Counted from the stretch's first letter, positions 25,482-33,334 are shown. The stretch is 64,000 bases of DNA from Sinomonas mesophila (GCF_001999765.1 NZ_MTIC01000003.1:62001-126000), one strand, 5' to 3'. The notes: generated by a model from the sequence alone, not told the origin. Translations and numbers: made by a program.

Positions 25482-26390
25482 GTGGACCACGTCGTTGAAT
25501 TCCTTGCCGCGGTCGGTGGAAGTGCCCGGACGGGACAGCTCCTGCGTCACGTCTCCGCCCGGCACCTAGCAATGGCCGTCCGATCCGGTGCCGTCCTCAG
25601 GGCGGGCCAGGGCATGTACGCGCTGAGCGCCTTGGGGGAGGCGGAGCGGCTCGCCCTGACGGGGAGGGCCGTCCTCTTCGGCAGGTCCGCCGCCTTGGCC
25701 CACGGGCTCGGGGTCCTGCACCGGCCCGAGAGCGTCGAGCTGGCCGTCCCGCGAGGGCGCCGCACCAGGAAGGTCCCAGGCACCGTGGTCGCGACGCGAC
25801 TCCTGCCTGCAGCTGACCTCGTCGCCAACGGCGCAGTACAGGCGACGTCGGTGGCACGCACGGTGCTGGACTGCGCCGCCGCGCTGCCATTCGCGGAGGG
25901 GCTGGCCATCGCTGACTCGGCCCTGCGGCTCGGGAAGGTCAGCCCGGACCAGCTTGTCGAGGCGGCGGGCCGGTGGGTGGGACGGAACCGCAGGGCCCAG
26001 CAGAGGGTCCTGCAGGCGATGGACGGGCGTGCATCAAACGCCTTCGAGTCAGGGCTCCGGGCCGCGTGCCTCGAGGCTGGGGTCGTCATGGAGCCGCAGG
26101 TCTGGATCCCCACGGCTCGGGGCGACTACCGCGTCGACCTGGCCAAGCAGTGGGTACTCGTCGCCGAGGCGGACAGCTTCGAATGGCACGGCGGGCGCGA
26201 TGCCCTGCACCGGGACTGCACGAGGTACAACGAGCTCGTTCGTGCGGGCTGCACCGTGCTCAGGTTCAGCTGGGAGCACGTCATGTTCGAGCGGGCCTGG
26301 ATCGGCGAGGTGGTCTCGGACGTCGAGAGGCGTCTGAAACTGCACAACTCGGAGCGGGAACGGGGCGAAGGCCTGCGCCCAGCCGCATGA
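25482..26390 (+). CDS. Solo AbiEi-like / Vsr-like (DUF559-type) nuclease-like protein B
   Basis: 302-aa protein with the same two-part plan as the gene at 13139 but little sequence identity by eye. N-terminal AbiEi-like winged helix: GSARTGQLLRHVSARHLAMAVRSGAVLRAGQGMYAL, then ATSVARTVLDCAAALP. C-terminal Vsr-like fold: E189 in NAFESGLRAACLEAG, D219 in YRVDLA, E229 and D231 in VAEADSFEWHGGRD, and VLRFSWEHVMF. No toxin partner is adjacent. The last 19 codons and the TGA lie within palindrome Q copy 2. GTG start, upstream DnaA box. Function is unknown; a nuclease or antitoxin-derived DNA-binding role is possible. Confidence 0.82.
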   Translation: MDHVVEFLAAVGGSARTGQLLRHVSARHLAMAVRSGAVLRAGQGMYALSALGEAERLALTGRAVLFGRSAALAHGLGVLHRPESVELAVPRGRRTRKVPGTVVATRLLPAADLVANGAVQATSVARTVLDCAAALPFAEGLAIADSALRLGKVSPDQLVEAAGRWVGRNRRAQQRVLQAMDGRASNAFESGLRAACLEAGVVMEPQVWIPTARGDYRVDLAKQWVLVAEADSFEWHGGRDALHRDCTRYNELVRAGCTVLRFSWEHVMFERAWIGEVVSDVERRLKLHNSERERGEGLRPAA

Positions 26391-26407
26391 GTTGTGCAGT
26401 TTCTGAC
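26332..26407. repeat. Palindromic element Q, copy 2
   Basis: Arms GTCTGAAACTGCACAACTC (26332-26350) and GAGTTGTGCAGTTTCTGAC (26389-26407), one mismatch, 38-nt loop. The arms match copy 1; the loops differ. The TGA stop of gene B (26388-26390) touches the right arm. Confidence 0.95.
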
Positions 26408-26421
26408 AGCCAGAGTAGTCC

Positions 26422-26889
26422 CTAGGCGTTCTCGAGCTCCGCGATCACGATCTTCTTCTGCCCCATCATGATCTGGACCTGTTCGGGCCGCTTGGTCAGC
26501 TCGCCCATATTCGCGGGGATGATCTGCCAGCTGACCCCAAACCGGTCCTTGCACCAGCCGCACTGCTCGGAGTCGGGGACGTGCGAGAGCTTCGACCAGT
26601 AGTCGTCGATCTCGTCCTGGTCCGCGCACGAGACGACGAACGAGATCGACTCGTTGAAGGTGAACAGCGGCCCGCCATCGAGGCAGACGAAGTCCACGCC
26701 GTTGAGCGTGAACTGCCCGTTGATCACCTTGCCCGACATGCCCTTGAAGTGCTCGTCGAGGGACTCGTCCGGATACTCGTCGATCCGGTTGATCCGGGAA
26801 TTCGGGAAGACGTTGACGTAGTACTCCATCGCCTCGCGGGCCTGGCTGTCGAACCACAGGCACGGCTGGATGGGTGAGAGCTCTGCCAT
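26422..26889 (-). CDS. VOC-family (PhnB-like) protein
   Basis: 155-aa protein of the vicinal oxygen chelate superfamily, PhnB / '3-demethylubiquinone-9 methyltransferase' subgroup. The methyltransferase name is historical and no activity can be claimed. Motifs: PCLWFDSQAREAMEYYVNVFPNS, VINGQFTLNGVDFVCLDGGPLFTFNESISFVV, EIDDYWSKL and CGWCKDRFGVSWQIIP. The ATG at 26889 lies 7 nt after TAGGGT on the minus strand, so a leaderless transcript is likely. Convergent with gene B. Confidence 0.85.
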   Translation of the reverse strand: MAELSPIQPCLWFDSQAREAMEYYVNVFPNSRINRIDEYPDESLDEHFKGMSGKVINGQFTLNGVDFVCLDGGPLFTFNESISFVVSCADQDEIDDYWSKLSHVPDSEQCGWCKDRFGVSWQIIPANMGELTKRPEQVQIMMGQKKIVIAELENA

Positions 26890-26948
26890 GGCGGCCACCC
26901 TACGCCCGCGGTCCACCGCAGTCGAGGGACCAGTCAAACGTTCGGGAT

Positions 26949-26983
26949 GTGGCCCCTCAACGGTGGGGAGGTGGCCACTCAGT
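26949..26983. repeat. Diverged copy of the GTGACCCC repeat
   Basis: GTGGCCCCTCAACGG followed 22 bp later by GTGGCCACTCAG. The spacing and core resemble the 21-bp repeat family in degraded form. Confidence 0.4.
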
Positions 26984-26986
26984 CGC

Positions 26987-27196
26987 TCAGCCCGAACGGC
27001 GGCGGCGCCACTCGAGGACGCCCTCGACGACGGCGTAGACCGCCGCGGCCACGGCGACCGACAGTGCCGCCGTCGGATGCGCGGTCAGCGCGAGGACGAG
27101 CGCTGCGAGGGCGAGGACGACCATGATCCGCAGCGGCGAGCGCCGGCGCGCCGGGCCGGAAGCCCCGCGCCCCGGCCCCCGCCCGGAGGCCGTCAC
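26987..27196 (-). CDS. Small membrane protein coupled to the carboxylate-amine ligase
   Basis: 69 aa: a basic, Gly/Arg-rich start (TASGRGPGRGASGPARRRSP), one or two membrane segments (RIMVVLALAALVLALTAHPTAALSVAVAAAVYAVVEGVL) and a basic end (EWRRRRSG). The GTG start overlaps the TGA of the ligase (GTGA), a typical translational coupling. No family was recognised. Confidence 0.6.
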   Translation of the reverse strand: MTASGRGPGRGASGPARRRSPLRIMVVLALAALVLALTAHPTAALSVAVAAAVYAVVEGVLEWRRRRSG

Positions 27197-28341
27197 CCGA
27201 CGTGGCCCTCGCGCATGAGCTTGGCCTCCTCGAGGACGACGGCGCGCAGGTCGCCTCCGTGGGTCTCCGCGACGCGGCGCTGCCGCTGGTACCCGGCCCC
27301 GCGGCGGATGATGCCCTCGACGTCGCGCAGCTCCGTCGCGCAGCCGAGGTCCCGCGCGACCGGCTCGAGCCGGCCGAGCGTCTCGGCGAGGTGCTCGGTC
27401 ACGAGCTGCTCGTTGCCCGCGGCGTCGGTGATGATGATCGCGTCGAGCCCGTACCGGGCCGCGCGCCACTTGTTCTCCTGCACGTGCCACGGCGGCATGG
27501 TCGGGATCGTCCCGCCGGCGTCGAGGGTCCGCGAGGCCTCCTCGACGAGGCACTGCGTGAGGGCCGCGATGGCGCCGATCTCCTCGAGGGTCGAGAGCCC
27601 GTCGCACACGCGCATCTCGATCGTCCCGAGCCGCGGCACGGGCCGGATGTCCCAGCGGATCTCGCTGATGACGTCGATGACCCCGGTCGTGAGCATGTCC
27701 TGCACGTAGGCCTCGAACCCGGCCCAGTCGGGGAACTGGAACGGCAGCCCGGCCGTGGGCAGCTGCTGGAACATGAGCGCGCGCTGCGACGCGTAGCCGG
27801 TGTCCTCCCCGCTCCAGAACGGGCTCGACGCCGAGAGCGCCTGAAAGTGCGGGAAGTAGTTCACGAGGGCGTCGAGGACAGGCATCGCCTTGTCCCGCCG
27901 GTCCAGGCCCACGTGCACGTGCACGCCGTAGATCACCATCTGCCGGCCCCACCACTGCGTGCGGTCGATGAGCTTCGCGTACCGCTCCTTGTCCGTGACC
28001 GGCTGGAGCCGGGGCGGGCTGAACGGGTGGCTCCCGGCGGAGAAGAGCTCGACGCCGAGCCGGTCCGTGACGCCGCGGACCGCGGCGAGCGACTCGGCGA
28101 GGTCCGCCTTCGCGTTCCCGACGGTGTGGTGCACGCCCGTGACGATCTCGACCGTGTTGAGCAGCAGCTCCTGGTGGATGCGCGGGCAGGACTCCTCGAA
28201 CAGGTCGGCGCGCTCGGACTGGAGCCGCGAGAGGACCTGCGGGGCCACGGAGACGAGCTCGCCACCGTGCTTGTCGACGAGCGCCATTTCCCACTCGAGC
28301 CCGATGGTGGACTGCTCGGACTGGGCGAAGTCGATCTTCAG
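27193..28341 (-). CDS. YbdK-type carboxylate-amine ligase (glutamate--cysteine ligase 2 family)
   Basis: ATP-dependent ligase; relatives join glutamate and cysteine weakly. Since this lineage makes mycothiol rather than glutathione, the physiological product is unclear. 382 aa: IDFAQSEQSTIGLEWEMALVD, IHQELLLNTVEIVTGVHHTVGNA, AGSHPF, WWGRQMVIYGVHVHVGL, EIRWDIRPVPRLGTIEMRVCDG and ENKWRAARYGLDA. No ATG/GTG/TTG fits the family N-terminus. CTG at 28341, five bases after AGGGGGTGG, is the likely start; an upstream in-frame GTG lies before the -10 element at 28401. Followed by a coupled small membrane gene. Confidence 0.88.
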   Translation of the reverse strand: MKIDFAQSEQSTIGLEWEMALVDKHGGELVSVAPQVLSRLQSERADLFEESCPRIHQELLLNTVEIVTGVHHTVGNAKADLAESLAAVRGVTDRLGVELFSAGSHPFSPPRLQPVTDKERYAKLIDRTQWWGRQMVIYGVHVHVGLDRRDKAMPVLDALVNYFPHFQALSASSPFWSGEDTGYASQRALMFQQLPTAGLPFQFPDWAGFEAYVQDMLTTGVIDVISEIRWDIRPVPRLGTIEMRVCDGLSTLEEIGAIAALTQCLVEEASRTLDAGGTIPTMPPWHVQENKWRAARYGLDAIIITDAAGNEQLVTEHLAETLGRLEPVARDLGCATELRDVEGIIRRGAGYQRQRRVAETHGGDLRAVVLEEAKLMREGHVG

Positions 28342-28400
28342 GTGTCCACCCCCTGGGAAGCCGGCGTCAGTGCCGCCGGCGCTGGTCGTTCGGTCCCCCC

Positions 28401-28406
28401 AGTCTA
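28401..28406 (-). promoter_or_regulatory. -10 hexamer TAGACT of the YbdK-type ligase
   Basis: TAGACT on the minus strand, about 60 nt upstream of the CTG start, leaving a short leader with the ribosome site. Confidence 0.4.
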
Positions 28407-28471
28407 GGACAGCGGCCGACACCGACCCTTCCATCCACCGCTCGCGCGGGCGCCCGGCGTCGTCCGCTGCG

Positions 28472-30235
28472 TCACACCCGCTCGAGGATCTCGTCGGTCC
28501 GTGCCGAGTCGGGAAGGCACCCGTAGCCGAGGCTCCGGCCCGGCGCGAGCCGGGCGGCGATGAAGGACTCCGCGACGGACGACGGCGCGTGCCCGACCAG
28601 GAGCGTCGCCTCCAGCGCCAGCGCGAGGGACTCCGCGAGGGAGCGGGCCCACGCCTGGGCTTCGTCCGGCTCGCGGACGGCGTCCGCCATGAGCGCGAGC
28701 GCCCGCTCGAGGTGCGCGTCGAGGACGGGGTCGGAGCCCCGGTGCTCCTCGAGCTCGACGGCAAGCACGTCGGCGGAGTCGGGCTCTCGGGCCAGGGCGC
28801 GCAGGACGTCGAGGGCGACGACGTTCCCCGTGCCCTCCCAGATCGCCATGACCGGCTGCTCGCGGTAGCGCAGCGCGAGCGGGAAGTCCTCGGTGTAGCC
28901 GTTGCCGCCCAGGCATTCGAGCGCCTCCGCCGCGTGCCCCGGACCGCGCTGGCACACCCAGAACTTGGCCGCGGGGACCGCGATCCGCGCGAACGCGCGC
29001 TCCCGGTCGGCGTCGACCCCCGGCCGGGGGGCCGGACCGTTGTCCACGGAGGCGGCCTCGCCGCCGCCCGCCCCGCCGGGGGCGGCGCGGTCCTCCGCCG
29101 GCGACCACACGGCGTCGTCCGCCGCCGCCAGCCGCATCCCGAGCGCGGTCGCGGCCTCGGACTCGAGCGCGAGGTCCGCGAGGACCGCCGCCATGAGCGG
29201 CTGGTCCGCCAGCAGGCGTCCGAACGCCCGGCGGTGCTGCGCGTGCCACAGCGCCTCGGCGACGCACTGCCGCATCCCGGCCGCGGTGCCCAGGACGCAG
29301 TCCAGCCGGGTCTCCTGGACCATGCCGAGGATGGTGCGCAGGCCCCGACCGGGATCGCCGATGCGCCAGCCGAACGTGTCCTCGAACTCGACCTCGGCCG
29401 AGGCGTTCGCGCGGTTGCCGAGCTTGGACTTGAGCCGCACGAGCCGGAAGGTGTTCCGCCCGCCGCTCTCGAGCACGCGCGGGACGAGGAAGCACGAGGG
29501 CCCCTCGGGCTCCTGCGCGATGACGAGGAAGGCGTCGCTCATGGGCGCGGAGCAGAACCACTTGTGGCCGGTCAGGAACGCGATGCCGCCGCCGGCATCG
29601 TGCGCCACGGTCGTGTTGGCGCTCACGTCCGAGCCGCCCTGCCGCTCGGTCATGGCCATGCCCATGAGCGCGCCGGGCTTCTGCCCGGCCGGGGCGAGGC
29701 CCGGGCTGTAGCCGGTGCCGAACAGGCGGGGCAGCCAGACCCGCGCCACGTCAGGCTCGGCGAGGAGCGCCGGGACGGCCGCGTGGGTCATCGACACGGG
29801 GCAGGTGTGCCCCGGCTCGCCCTGGGCGAAGAGCATGAACGCCGCCGCGCGGGCCACGTGCCCGCCGGGCCGCGGGTCGGCCCACGACGACGTGTGCGCG
29901 CCGCTCGCGACGGCGGTCGCGAGCACGTGGTGGTACGCGGGGTGGTACTCGACCTCGTCGGCGCGCTCGCCGTAGCGGTCGAGGACGTGCAGCTCGGGCG
30001 CGTGCTCGTTCGCGAGCCGGGCGTACTCGGCGAACTCGTGCGAGCCGACGAGCCGGCCGATCGCCGTGAGGACGCCAGCGGCCCAGCCGGCGCCGTGCCG
30101 CTCGACGGCCTCCACGAGGGCCGCATTGGAGGTGAATTCGTTGATCCCCCCGCGGGGCGGGGCCTGATTGCGACCCAGCGGCTCGGGATGCCGATCCGCG
30201 TCCACTGGCAGGCTGCGCTCGCTCGCGGCGGTCAT
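28472..30235 (-). CDS. Acyl-CoA dehydrogenase family protein (AidB-like)
   Basis: Flavoprotein of the acyl-CoA dehydrogenase superfamily, 587 aa, closest in layout to AidB. Motifs: TCPVSMTHAAVPALL (N-terminal helical domain), GMAMTERQGGSDVSANTTVA and FLTGHKWFCSAPMSDAFLVIAQ (middle beta domain), and LKSKLGNRANASAEVEFEDTFGWRIGDPGRGLRTILGMVQETRLDCVLGTAAGM. It ends with ALECLGGNGYTEDFPLALRYREQPVMAIWEGTGNVVALDVLRAL. An Ala/Pro/Gly-rich insert lies around residues 385-415. Substrate is unknown; E. coli AidB is a DNA-associated flavoprotein induced by alkylation. The ATG at 30235 has no clear ribosome site. Confidence 0.86.
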   Translation of the reverse strand: MTAASERSLPVDADRHPEPLGRNQAPPRGGINEFTSNAALVEAVERHGAGWAAGVLTAIGRLVGSHEFAEYARLANEHAPELHVLDRYGERADEVEYHPAYHHVLATAVASGAHTSSWADPRPGGHVARAAAFMLFAQGEPGHTCPVSMTHAAVPALLAEPDVARVWLPRLFGTGYSPGLAPAGQKPGALMGMAMTERQGGSDVSANTTVAHDAGGGIAFLTGHKWFCSAPMSDAFLVIAQEPEGPSCFLVPRVLESGGRNTFRLVRLKSKLGNRANASAEVEFEDTFGWRIGDPGRGLRTILGMVQETRLDCVLGTAAGMRQCVAEALWHAQHRRAFGRLLADQPLMAAVLADLALESEAATALGMRLAAADDAVWSPAEDRAAPGGAGGGEAASVDNGPAPRPGVDADRERAFARIAVPAAKFWVCQRGPGHAAEALECLGGNGYTEDFPLALRYREQPVMAIWEGTGNVVALDVLRALAREPDSADVLAVELEEHRGSDPVLDAHLERALALMADAVREPDEAQAWARSLAESLALALEATLLVGHAPSSVAESFIAARLAPGRSLGYGCLPDSARTDEILERV

Positions 30236-30289
30236 GCATATATTGCACACCCGTGATGGCACGGGGGCCAGAGGGCGGCGATTCGCTTC

Positions 30290-30304
30290 TGAGAACAATT
30301 CTCA
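30290..30304. promoter_or_regulatory. Zur-like operator
   Basis: TGAGAACAATTCTCA, a near-perfect 7-1-7 inverted repeat like actinobacterial Zur boxes (TGAAAATGATTTTCA type). It sits between TTCGCT (30282-30287) and TAGACT (30306-30311), so a bound repressor would block this promoter. Both downstream genes belong to classic zinc-starvation families. Confidence 0.65.
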
Positions 30305-30319
30305 TTAGACTCACTGGCC

Positions 30320-31432
30320 ATGCATGTCTCCCTCCTGAGCTCCCTCGATCCGCAGTGCCGTGGGACCGCCGCGGCCCGTCTCGCAGCCACCCACCCCGGC
30401 TCGATCGTGCTCCAGCACGACCTGCTCGACGGCGGCGTCGTGCTCCGGCAGACCTACGACGGCGGGCGGCTCGCCGAGCGCGCCCACGCCACGCTCGAGC
30501 ACGGATGCCTCACCTGCACGGTGCGCCTCGACGTCGTCCCCGCGATCGAGCGGCACCTCGAGGCCGGGACGCCGCACGTCGTCGCCGCCCTGCCCGCCGG
30601 CGTGAGCGTGGGCATGGTGCTCGCGGCCCTCGGCGAGGCCTTCGGGCTCGATCCGCAGGGCCACGGGATCCACGCGCCGCTGCGCATCGACACCGCAGCG
30701 CTCGCCGTGGACCCGTCGGCGCTCGAGGACTCGATCTGGGAGCGCGGGACGCTCTTCGAGTCCTCCCTGACGTCCTCGCCCGGCGACGACCGCACCCCCG
30801 GCGAGTTCCTCGTCGGCGAGCTCGCCGCCGCGGACACGGCCTTCGCCGTGCCCGGGCTGGCCGCGAGCCTGCTCGCGACCGGGGCGGAGTCCACTCCCGC
30901 GTGGGCCCGCGGCACCGAGCTGCTGTCCGAGCTCGCGCCGCACGCCGCCGTCGTCCGCCCCGACGACGACTACCGCCCCGGCTGCTTCGACGGCCCCGAG
31001 GCCGCCGCCCGGTCGCGGCGCGGCGAGGTCCGGGTGCCCGCCGCGGGCCTGTCCGGGCGGTTCGGCACGCTCCACCATCGTCTCGAGCGTCCCCTGCACC
31101 CCGCCCGGCTGCGGGAGGCGCTGCCCGAGCTCGCCGCCGGGAGCCACTGGCTGCGCGGGCGGCTGTGGGTGGCCTCGGCGCCTGGGCAGCGGATCGCGAT
31201 CTCCGGCGTGGGGCCTCGCGTCTGGTTCGAGTCCACCGGGCCGTGGCCGGACGCGCCCGAGGTGCCCGGCGCGCCGCGGCGCTGCACCGAGGTCGCCGTC
31301 ACGGCCGACGCAGAGGACCTCGACGCCGACGGCTTCCGCGGGCTGCTCGACGGCTGCCAGCTCACCCCGGCCGAGATCGCCGCCGGCCCCGGCGCCCTCG
31401 CGGCCGACCCGTTCGGCTTCGCCGACTCCTGA
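30320..31432 (+). CDS. COG0523/CobW-family protein with degenerate P-loop
   Basis: 370 aa. COG0523 proteins are GTP-driven metallochaperones, often induced by zinc starvation. Recognised from GCLTCTVRLDVVPAIERHL (the CxxC metal motif region), ELAAADTAFAVPG, and a C-terminal CobW_C-like part: RLERPLHPARLREALPEL, SHWLRGRLWVAS, GPRVWFESTGPWP, ELTPAEIAAGP-like end. The N-terminus, SSLDPQCRGTAAARLA, lacks the GxxGxGKT lysine, so normal GTP binding is doubtful. The ATG lies 8 nt after TAGACT. Followed after 46 nt by the zinc-free L36 gene, under the same Zur-like box. Confidence 0.8.
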   Translation: MHVSLLSSLDPQCRGTAAARLAATHPGSIVLQHDLLDGGVVLRQTYDGGRLAERAHATLEHGCLTCTVRLDVVPAIERHLEAGTPHVVAALPAGVSVGMVLAALGEAFGLDPQGHGIHAPLRIDTAALAVDPSALEDSIWERGTLFESSLTSSPGDDRTPGEFLVGELAAADTAFAVPGLAASLLATGAESTPAWARGTELLSELAPHAAVVRPDDDYRPGCFDGPEAAARSRRGEVRVPAAGLSGRFGTLHHRLERPLHPARLREALPELAAGSHWLRGRLWVASAPGQRIAISGVGPRVWFESTGPWPDAPEVPGAPRRCTEVAVTADAEDLDADGFRGLLDGCQLTPAEIAAGPGALAADPFGFADS

Positions 31433-31478
31433 CCCCTCACCCCAGGGGAAGTGACCCCTCAACCAGGAAGGAACCACC

Positions 31479-31601
31479 ATGAAGGTCCGCAACTCACTGC
31501 GCGCGCTCAAGAAGATCCCGGGGGCGCAGATCGTGCGCCGCCGCGGGAAGACGTTCGTGATCAACAAGAAGAACCCGCGGTTCAAGGCCCGCCAAGGGTA
31601 G
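31479..31601 (+). CDS. rpmJ: Ribosomal protein bL36, zinc-independent form
   Basis: 40 aa: [20 protein letters not shown] then [20 protein letters not shown]. Normal L36 binds zinc through three Cys and a His; this one has no cysteine at all, the 'C-minus' paralogue that replaces L36 under zinc starvation to free the metal. AAGGAA lies 6 nt before the ATG. Its place after a COG0523 gene and a Zur-like box agrees with that role. Another, zinc-binding L36 is expected elsewhere in the genome. Confidence 0.95.
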   Translation: MKVRNSLRALKKIPGAQIVRRRGKTFVINKKNPRFKARQG

Positions 31602-31629
31602 GAGGCTGCTGAACAAGGGGCTCGATGCG

Positions 31630-31712
31630 GCGGGCGGAACGCCACCAATGGCCGACTAGCGGCGTGTTCTAGCCAGCACCCGTGGGTGCGGCACCGGGGT
31701 CGTTCCGCCCGC
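31630..31712. other. Stem-closed structured segment after rpmJ
   Basis: Complementary 12-mers GCGGGCGGAACG (31630-31641) and CGTTCCGCCCGC (31701-31712) enclose 59 nt that hold CTAG-N9-CTAG and CACCCGTGGGTG inverted repeats. It could be the terminator of rpmJ, a small structured RNA or a remnant of an element. It does not fold as a tRNA or SRP RNA. The rest of the 297-bp gap (31602-31898) shows nothing recognisable. Confidence 0.4.
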
Positions 31713-31898
31713 TTGGTTTGAATGTGCCCCCGAGTGCGGTGCGTTTTCCAGTGGTGGGTCAGGCCGAAGCTCCGGGCGGCCACGACAAACCTCCTCGTCA
31801 TCGCCCCGCCCCCCTGCCGAGAGGCTGCGTTCACCCTGGATTCACCCCCAGCCGCTACGATCCGACCAGGTCTCGACGGCGCACGGAAGAGGAGAGCA

Positions 31899-32327
31899 GT
31901 GGGCGCTCCTGAGCACCCGCACAGGCGGGTCCCCCAGATCGAGGAAATGCTCGCCCTGGCGCTGGCCGACAACATCGGCTCAAGCATGAGCCTAGGGATG
32001 TTCGCCCACTATATGCGCGCTGGTTCGCATCCGGCCGGTTCCATGGCACGGGCAGACGTACTCCATCGCCTCCGCACCGCCCTCACCGAGGGCCTCATGG
32101 TCGCAGGTACCGTCGGCTACACCGAGCACCGTCCTTGGGGCTTGGGCCCTGAAGCTGCCCTCCACTCCATCGCCGCGGCCTGGCCCCAACACGTCCCCGC
32201 CGAATACATGAATCTGCGGGACATCTGCTGGCTGGCCAACACCTTACGGGGAGACGAAGTCGGCAGGGCATTTGCCCGTGCAGCCGCACTCTGCCCCAGT
32301 ACGGTACAGGGAGCAGCAGCACCCTGA
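31899..32327 (+). CDS. Hypothetical protein
   Basis: 142 aa from the GTG at 31899, which follows AGAGGAGAG. Mostly helical by eye: RRVPQIEEMLALALADNIGSSMSLGMFAHYM, ARADVLHRLRTALTEGLMVAGTVGY, ALHSIAAAWP, and MNLRDICWLANTLRGDEVGRAFARAAAL. No signal peptide, membrane segment or known motif was recognised. Codon use at third positions is less GC-rich than in neighbouring genes, which may mean recent acquisition. Confidence 0.6.
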   Translation: MGAPEHPHRRVPQIEEMLALALADNIGSSMSLGMFAHYMRAGSHPAGSMARADVLHRLRTALTEGLMVAGTVGYTEHRPWGLGPEAALHSIAAAWPQHVPAEYMNLRDICWLANTLRGDEVGRAFARAAALCPSTVQGAAAP

Positions 32328-32503
32328 ACCGAAATGCTCCACCCCGACACCACGGGCGCCGGCTCACCCACCGGCCTCGTGCTGGGGGCTGTGTGTCAAC
32401 CCGATGGGAGATTAGCGAGGAGGCGAGGCGTTCAGCACGGACGCAGACTAGCGTGCCGCCGTCATGGGTAGGGCAGGGGCCGGCGCGGCACTAGCCTTGT
32501 GCC

Positions 32504-33334
32504 GTGCCGATCCTGAACAAAGACATGACCCTGTGCATCTCGCTCTCGGCCCGGCCGAGCAACAACGGGACGCGCTTCCACAACTTCCTCTACGAGGCGC
32601 TCGGCCTCAATTGGATCTACAAGGCCTTCGCGCCGACTGACCTCGCCCAGGCGATTGCGGGCGTGCGCGGCCTCGGCATCCGCGGCTGCGCCATCTCCAT
32701 GCCGTACAAGGAGGAGGTCATCGCTCTCGTCGACAGAATGGACGCCTCGGCCGCCGCGATCGACTCGGTCAACACGATCGTCAACGACGCCGGGATCCTG
32801 ACCGCGTACAACACCGACTACACGGCGATCGCACAGCTTCTGCAGCGGAATGAGGTAGACCCGGCCTCGTCGGTGCTCCTGCGCGGTTCCGGCGGGATGG
32901 CCAAGGCGACCGCCGCGGCGTTCCGGGACGCCGGCTTCGGAGAAGTGACGATCGTGGCCCGCAGCGAGGCCGCCGGGCGGGCGCTCGCGGATCTCTACGG
33001 GTTCACCTGGCAGCCGACCATCGAGGCGGCGCTCGCAGAGGACCCGACCGACGTCGTCGTCAACGTCACCCCGATCGGCATGGCCGGCGGCGCCGAGGCG
33101 GAGGCGCTGTCCTTCCCGCAGGAGGTGATCGACGCGGCATCGATCGTGTTCGACGTCGTGGCCGTCCCCGCCGAGACCCCGCTCATCCGCGCGGGCCGGG
33201 CTGCCGGCAAGACCGTCATCACCGGGGCCGAGGTCATGACCATCCAGGCGCTCGAGCAGTTCGTCCTGTACACGGGCCTCACCCCGACGCCGGAGCAGGT
33301 CGCGGCGGCCGAGGAGTTCATGCGCGCCCAGTAG
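32504..33334 (+). CDS. Shikimate dehydrogenase-like protein (HI0607/SdhL type)
   Basis: 276 aa. Follows the HI0607-like subclass of the AroE superfamily: NKDMTLCISLSARPSNNGTRFHNFLYEALGLNWIYKAF, GVRGLGIRGCAISMPYKEEV, SVNTIVNDAGILTAYNTDY (the Asn-Thr-Asp of the active site) and the NADP-binding RGSGGMAKATAAAFRDAG. It lacks the normal SxS shikimate motif of AroE, so its substrate need not be shikimate; HI0607 has very low shikimate activity. GTG start; TAGCCT (32492-32497) ends 6 nt before it, giving a leaderless transcript. Confidence 0.88.
   Translation: MPILNKDMTLCISLSARPSNNGTRFHNFLYEALGLNWIYKAFAPTDLAQAIAGVRGLGIRGCAISMPYKEEVIALVDRMDASAAAIDSVNTIVNDAGILTAYNTDYTAIAQLLQRNEVDPASSVLLRGSGGMAKATAAAFRDAGFGEVTIVARSEAAGRALADLYGFTWQPTIEAALAEDPTDVVVNVTPIGMAGGAEAEALSFPQEVIDAASIVFDVVAVPAETPLIRAGRAAGKTVITGAEVMTIQALEQFVLYTGLTPTPEQVAAAEEFMRAQ

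Noticed and set aside
25482-26390. Complete AbiE-type toxin-antitoxin system
   Set aside because: The AbiEi-like part is fused to a Vsr-like domain and no AbiEii-like nucleotidyltransferase gene lies on either side; the same holds for the gene at 13139.
31630-31712. tRNA or SRP RNA gene
   Set aside because: No T-loop GTTCRA, no anticodon arm, and no GGTCAGG...GGAAGGAAGCAGCC core.
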